DNA of 64,000 nt. Origin: Roseomonas sp. Lineage in GTDB: Bacteria; Pseudomonadota; Alphaproteobacteria; Acetobacterales; Acetobacteraceae. The notes under the pieces are model-generated. The model searched no databases, was not told where the DNA came from, and was given only the letters and a program-made list of their open reading frames with translations. Made by a program: the position numbers and the translations under genes. Shown in pieces: positions 63,388 through 64,000 of the stretch. Each line of letters begins with the position of its first letter. Position 1 is the stretch's first letter. The stretch is taken from assembly GCA_020249265.1 (NCBI GenBank), contig JADCGA010000002.1, forward strand, positions 62,001-126,000. Reading direction: 5' to 3'.

Positions 63388-64000
63388 TTAGCTCCGCACG
63401 AAGCTGCAGCCACCGTCAGCGAGGGGACGGAAAGCCTCATCGGATGGCGTGGTTTGCAGCAGCTTGTAATAGTCAAACACGCCGCGGCTTTCCTCGGGCT
63501 TTTTCACTTCGAACAAATAGGCGGGATGTAGCTTGCGACCATCGGCGCGGATGGTGCCGGGGCCGAAGCAATCATCATCGCAAGGAATGGCCTTCATGCG
63601 CGAAACCGTGGCGGCACCGCTTTGCTTGGCCTGCGCCACGCCCATATCGGCGACGGTCTTCAGGTAATGTAGTACCGCCGCATAGCCGCCAGCGTGATTC
63701 ATGCAAAGCGCGTTCTGACCGATATTGGGACGCACGCGGGCCGAGAAAGCGCGGGTGCGATCATTCAAATCCCAATAGAAGGTTTCCGTGCAGATCAGCC
63801 CTTGCGTGGTGGCAAGTCCGAGCGAATGCACATCGGGCAGGAACATCAGCAAACTGGCAAGCTTGATGCCGCGACGCATGATGCCGAATTCAGCGGCCTG
63901 CTTGATGCAGTTGATGGTGTCACTACCCGCATTGGCAAGGCCAATCACCTTGGCGCGCGATGCCTGCGCCTGCACAAGGAAGGCCGAAAAATCAGTCGTG
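63388..64000 (-). CDS. Branched-chain amino acid/amide-type ABC binding protein (partial)
   Basis: The frame enters from the right edge (TTDFSAFLVQAQASRAKVIG) and stops at TAA 63388-63390, so 204 C-terminal residues are visible. KVIGLANAGSDTINCIKQAA and GLICTETFYWDLNDRTRAFS, then AVLHYLKTVADMG, fit the Peripla_BP_6 family (LivJ/urea/aromatic-acid type). The C-terminal part ends in CSFV with Cys-rich neighbours (CDDDCFGPG), which may form disulfides in the periplasm. The signal peptide and first lobe are outside the window. Confidence 0.88.
   Translation of the reverse strand, partial: TTDFSAFLVQAQASRAKVIGLANAGSDTINCIKQAAEFGIMRRGIKLASLLMFLPDVHSLGLATTQGLICTETFYWDLNDRTRAFSARVRPNIGQNALCMNHAGGYAAVLHYLKTVADMGVAQAKQSGAATVSRMKAIPCDDDCFGPGTIRADGRKLHPAYLFEVKKPEESRGVFDYYKLLQTTPSDEAFRPLADGGCSFVRS

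Overview
The window looks like chromosome of a high-GC alphaproteobacterium, most likely a Roseomonas-like member of the Acetobacteraceae. The evidence is the order dusB-ntrB-ntrC-ntrY-ntrX-dat-hfq-hflX, a fused ispDF, a stand-alone NDUFS4-type complex I subunit, a PII/glutamine synthetase pair, and many orphan periplasmic receptors of the Bug/TctC type. The taxonomic call is inference from gene content. No phage, insertion sequence, rRNA or CRISPR array is visible.

Layout. 1-1154 holds the 3' end of dnaE and mazG. 1189-13116 (minus) is a long chain of touching genes: dusB, ntrB, ntrC, ntrY, ntrX, a D-amino-acid aminotransferase, a HAD phosphatase, hfq, hflX, an inositol-phosphatase-like gene and greB. 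13451-17185 holds a small membrane protein, ispDF and a GGDEF-EAL protein. 17417-20294 (minus) holds a PilZ-like protein, a Bug receptor and a thiolase. 20391-26467 (plus) is a GntR-regulated block: split allophanate hydrolase, an ABC importer and a polysaccharide-deacetylase/allantoinase-like protein. 26478-32917 is mixed: TSUP permease, Bug receptor, tRNA-Arg(UCU), NDUFS4 subunit, a broken glycosyltransferase-like gene, a class V aminotransferase and an HAPMO-like Baeyer-Villiger monooxygenase. 33005-34986 is glnB-glnA.

35266-45916 is accessory metabolism: aminotransferase, a low-GC insert beside a truncated metallophosphoesterase, hydrolase, EamA exporter, quinone oxidoreductase, two Bug receptors, a CoA-transferase/acyl-CoA dehydrogenase pair and an Asp/Glu-racemase-like protein. 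45946-47837 holds two flagellin paralogues. 48092-48853 encodes a double cold-shock-domain protein with an Arg/Gly-rich repeat linker. 48971-51307 holds an amino-acid oxidase-like enzyme, a GST-kappa/DsbA-like protein and a DUF3225 (AtzH/HpxZ) protein. 51436-55212 is a form II CO-dehydrogenase/xanthine-dehydrogenase-type molybdenum hydroxylase. 55354-62674 is an Opp/Dpp-type ABC importer with two binding proteins. The window ends in a GtrA protein and a partial Liv-type binding protein.

How it fits together. NtrBC/NtrYX, PII and glutamine synthetase form the nitrogen-control core. Around it lie nitrogen- and carbon-scavenging modules: allophanate/ureide breakdown, aminotransferases, D-amino-acid enzymes, peptide import and many solute receptors. 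The most notable points are a probable CTG-initiated hflX overlapping hfq, the split-allophanate-hydrolase operon with a palindromic operator candidate, a doubly broken glycosyltransferase-like gene with a T-tract frameshift, a small low-GC insert next to a truncated gene, and the cold-shock protein with an RG-type repeat linker.
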